A DNA stretch of 64,000 nt from Geobacter sp. GTDB taxonomy: Bacteria > Desulfobacterota > Desulfuromonadia > Geobacterales > Pseudopelobacteraceae. The stretch is from positions 1-64,000 of the forward strand of contig PJFB01000013.1 of assembly GCA_003574895.1 (NCBI GenBank), given 5' to 3'. Positions 62,171-64,000 of this stretch are shown one piece after another. Within the stretch, counting starts at the first letter, position 1. Each line of letters starts with the position of its first letter. The position numbers and the translations under genes were made by a program. The notes beneath the pieces are model-generated. The model did not search any database, was not told where the DNA came from, and saw only the letters and a list, made by a program, of their open reading frames with translations.

Positions 62171-62368
62171 TCGATGACCTTCGGCTGCCTTCTTGAAGAT
62201 CGTGTCCCCGCTGGCAGCTACAGCATAGGCGACCAACAGTGATTCATGGAAGTCGGGAAAAATGCCGATCGGATAGTTGGGACAAGCATTGAATTTTGTT
62301 CAACGGCTGAAAGGACAACGGTTCACAATAACCAAGGAACATTTACTGAGCACATAATCATTAATTCA

Positions 62369-62510
62369 CCTGATTAGCACTATCTGCCGCTATTGTCATT
62401 CCGGCAAGCTTTAAGCCGGAATCCAGATGTTAAACTGATTGAAAAACATGGATCCCCGATAGAACCATTCGGGGATGGCACCTTATTGAGGGAGATCAGA
62501 ACTAATCAGG
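62369..62510. repeat. MITE-like element, copy 2 (142 bp)
   Basis: The ends CCTGATTAGCACTATCT and AGATCAGAACTAATCAGG enclose the same two internal palindromes as copy 1. It has the same length as copy 1 and only a few substitutions. It abuts the stop codon of the gene at 62511-62876. Confidence 0.85.
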
Positions 62511-62876
62511 TTAATTCATGACCCAAGTAAGTGCATCGTCAAAACTTCTGTGGACCGCATACTCATAAGGCATGTTTTTTATAGCCGCGAACGCAGTGTA
62601 CATGCGGAACATCCCATATTCGTATTTATTGGGACAGGCAAATGCGGTCTTGCCGCCGTTTCTGTTCGTAAAATATTTATAAGACATGTCCGGAACACCT
62701 CTAAAATCGTCAGGAGTTACATTGTCCAGATTGCCGTTAGTATAGTCCCAAACCAGATGCCTTGTGACTTTTGGAAAGTACTGTTTTACCGCCGCGGAAA
62801 TCTCGGCAAAGGTCGCTCCTCCGATTACACGAAGGATAACCACATCATTTTGAGTTTCGAATAAGATCATTGCCAT
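62511..62876 (-). CDS. Small STAS/SpoIIAA-like protein
   Basis: A 121-residue cytoplasmic protein. The pattern of an opening beta-strand (ILFETQNDVVILRVIG), a helix (TFAEISAAVKQYFP), HLVWDYTNGNLDNV, and the closing YEYAVHRSFDDALTWV resembles the STAS/SpoIIAA-like fold of small bacterial proteins. The family assignment is tentative and the function unknown. Its stop codon abuts the MITE-like element. Confidence 0.6.
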   Translation of the reverse strand: MAMILFETQNDVVILRVIGGATFAEISAAVKQYFPKVTRHLVWDYTNGNLDNVTPDDFRGVPDMSYKYFTNRNGGKTAFACPNKYEYGMFRMYTAFAAIKNMPYEYAVHRSFDDALTWVMN

Positions 62877-63449
62877 TTTGATTTTACCTAAAAAGCTTCA
62901 CGCGTAGTTCATTGACGCTAAAAGCACGATAATACGAGCAGTTAATATACATTAAGTAACTGAATTATAGAAGCTAAATATTTATCAAGACCTGTCCGGC
63001 TACAGTACTTATAGTTACGTAATTGCATTTTCCCAATACCCCTACCCTCTTCGTCCAGTCGGTACCCAGCCAATGTCGTACACATCAGATCCCAACTGAA
63101 AGCTGGGAAAAGGATATCGGCACACTCGATAGCATGCTCCAAAAGCACAAAACACTCAGAAAATACGCAGACAACACAAAAGGGGTTACGGAACATGCCG
63201 TAACCCCTTTATTTTATTGGTGCCCCAGTGACAAAGGAATTGTGAGCTGGGCGTAACTTTTAATATCGGCACAAACTCCCAAGAAAGTTTGCCATTTACT
63301 GAAACTCCTGAGCCATAAGGCCCCCGGCCACAAGCTTTCTAGTGCGCCAAGCCGATCTGTTTCATGAATGCAGCATTGTCCAGGTATAACTTCGCCTGTT
63401 TTGTATAAGGTGCCAAATGTGGCCCTGCGAGCGACCGCAGTACAATCAT
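62877..63449. other. Intergenic region with strong terminator
   Basis: About 570 bases with a strong hairpin at 63178-63215. Short frames on both strands (for example 62942-63196 minus) show no recognisable features. Nothing else is seen. Confidence 0.4.
63178..63215. terminator. Intrinsic terminator, bidirectional
   Basis: A 13-bp stem (AAAGGGGTTACGG / CCGTAACCCCTTT) with a six-base loop has A- and T-rich flanks on both sides. It lies downstream of the flavodoxin-like gene on the minus strand, about 235 bases after its stop. Confidence 0.8.
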
Positions 63450-64000
63450 CTATCGGCCGGCAAAGCGTTGTGCCAGCTCAGCCACCCTCAGCCCCAGAAG
63501 CGCCGCTGTTTCATGATCATTGACAAGTGGTGCTTCATCAGGCCCTTGATCATTATTAGACTGGGCCATGGCCCCCATAAAGGAGCCAAGACGGTTAAGG
63601 TCATTGATACTGGCAGTGCTGGAATTGTTGCCGGGAAGCATGCCGAGACTGACCCAGATCATACCGTGCTGGGCGGCAAATATCGCCTGTTGCACCAGCG
63701 TATTCAGCTTGTCTCCACTTTGGCTGGCCGAATTGGTAAATCCGGCTGCGAGCTTGTCTTTCCACTTTTGCTCCATCCAGAACCCGGAGCTGGCTTCCAT
63801 GAATTTTTTGAAATCTGCCGAAGCGCTGCCCATGTAGGTCGGGCAGCCAAAGATAATGGCATCGGCACTGTGAAGGTCATCCCAGCATTGGTCGATATCA
63901 GTTACAGATACCAGCTTCACCTCCGTGTCGCTGACCCTTTGTGCTCCGGCCTGTACCGACTTTGCCACCGCCTCGGTGTGTCCATACTTGCTATGGTAAA
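63450..64000 (-). CDS. Flavodoxin-like NAD(P)H:quinone/FMN reductase, start truncated by window
   Basis: The frame is open to the window edge, so the N-terminus is missing. The visible ~183 residues have the flavodoxin fold: YHSKYGHTEAVAKSV (part of the FMN phosphate loop), DAIIFGCPTYMGSASADFKKFME and KLAAGFTNSASQSGDKL, with a final APLVNDHETAALLGLRVAEL. This matches WrbA-like or NADPH-dependent FMN reductases. An internal GTG at 63968 would give a 172-residue form but would cut off the FMN loop. Role: probably two-electron quinone reduction or redox balance. Confidence 0.85.
   Translation of the reverse strand, partial: YHSKYGHTEAVAKSVQAGAQRVSDTEVKLVSVTDIDQCWDDLHSADAIIFGCPTYMGSASADFKKFMEASSGFWMEQKWKDKLAAGFTNSASQSGDKLNTLVQQAIFAAQHGMIWVSLGMLPGNNSSTASINDLNRLGSFMGAMAQSNNDQGPDEAPLVNDHETAALLGLRVAELAQRFAGR

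Larger units (their letters stand above)
62008..62510. other. Intergenic region with terminator and MITE-like element
   Basis: This 500-base gap holds the terminator hairpin at 62136-62170 and MITE-like copy 2 at 62369-62510. No gene is seen. Confidence 0.5.

Noticed and set aside
62942-63196. 84-codon minus-strand frame overlapping a terminator
   Set aside because: Its start lies inside the strong hairpin at 63178-63215 and the composition is unremarkable.

Overview
The window looks like a chromosomal piece of a Geobacter-type bacterium (Desulfuromonadia/Geobacterales). This rests on a 22-site multihaem c-type cytochrome with the CX4CH...CXXCH arrangement common in that group, a second cytochrome lipoprotein of the same style, a selenocysteine formate dehydrogenase, a cytoplasmic [NiFe] hydrogenase, PEP-CTERM and DUF1566 exported proteins, and bacteriohaemerythrin and rubrerythrin-like proteins. 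Gene starts are mostly ATG with AGGAG-type ribosome sites, plus some GTG and TTG. No rRNA, tRNA, CRISPR array or transposase gene was recognised.

Layout. 0.3-2.4 kb: a CusS/CusR-like two-component pair. 3-3.7 kb: bacteriohaemerythrin and a small Ala/Lys-rich exported protein. 4.4-8.9 kb (minus): a translationally coupled operon of corrinoid protein, UroD-like methyltransferase, DUF1638 protein and GAF-PAS hybrid histidine kinase. 9-10.8 kb: a ferritin-like protein and a PEP-CTERM protein. 11.2-17.3 kb (plus): an unusual operon in which CheW, a group-3-type [NiFe] hydrogenase (small and large subunits), a 2[4Fe-4S] ferredoxin, two paralogous three-cysteine proteins, a hydrogenase maturation protease and a soluble methyl-accepting protein are packed together. 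17.4-25.5 kb (minus): a large YD-repeat exoprotein and two secreted mini-Rhs toxin/immunity cassettes with signs of duplication and gene decay.

25.7-31.5 kb (minus): a complete membrane formate dehydrogenase operon (fdhA with in-frame UGA/Sec196, fdhB, cytochrome b subunit, fdhE). 31.8-36.1 kb (minus): a PAPS synthesis and transport group (cysNC, cysD, a TSUP permease, a U32-like protein). 36.3-46.7 kb (minus): a two-partner secretion system (TpsB pore, a PAPS-type sulfotransferase, a 2589-residue TpsA exoprotein), preceded by a promoter, a GEMM-like (cyclic dinucleotide) riboswitch and an intrinsic terminator. 47-58 kb (minus): a Spy-like protein, the giant cytochrome with LamG and FN3 domains, DUF1566 proteins and a cytochrome lipoprotein. 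59-62 kb (plus): a secreted seven-repeat propeller protein. The end holds a small STAS/SpoIIAA-like protein and a truncated flavodoxin-like reductase.

Two systems stand out. The first is a hydrogenase-chemoreceptor operon that reads as a soluble H2 or redox sensor feeding the chemotaxis machinery. The second is a riboswitch-gated exoprotein system with its own sulfotransferase next to PAPS-making enzymes and no PAPS reductase, which suggests a sulfated surface adhesin or polymer. A 142-bp MITE-like element occurs three times, and a C-terminal exoprotein module is shared by three unrelated secreted proteins. Functional claims are inferences from sequence motifs; no searches were run.
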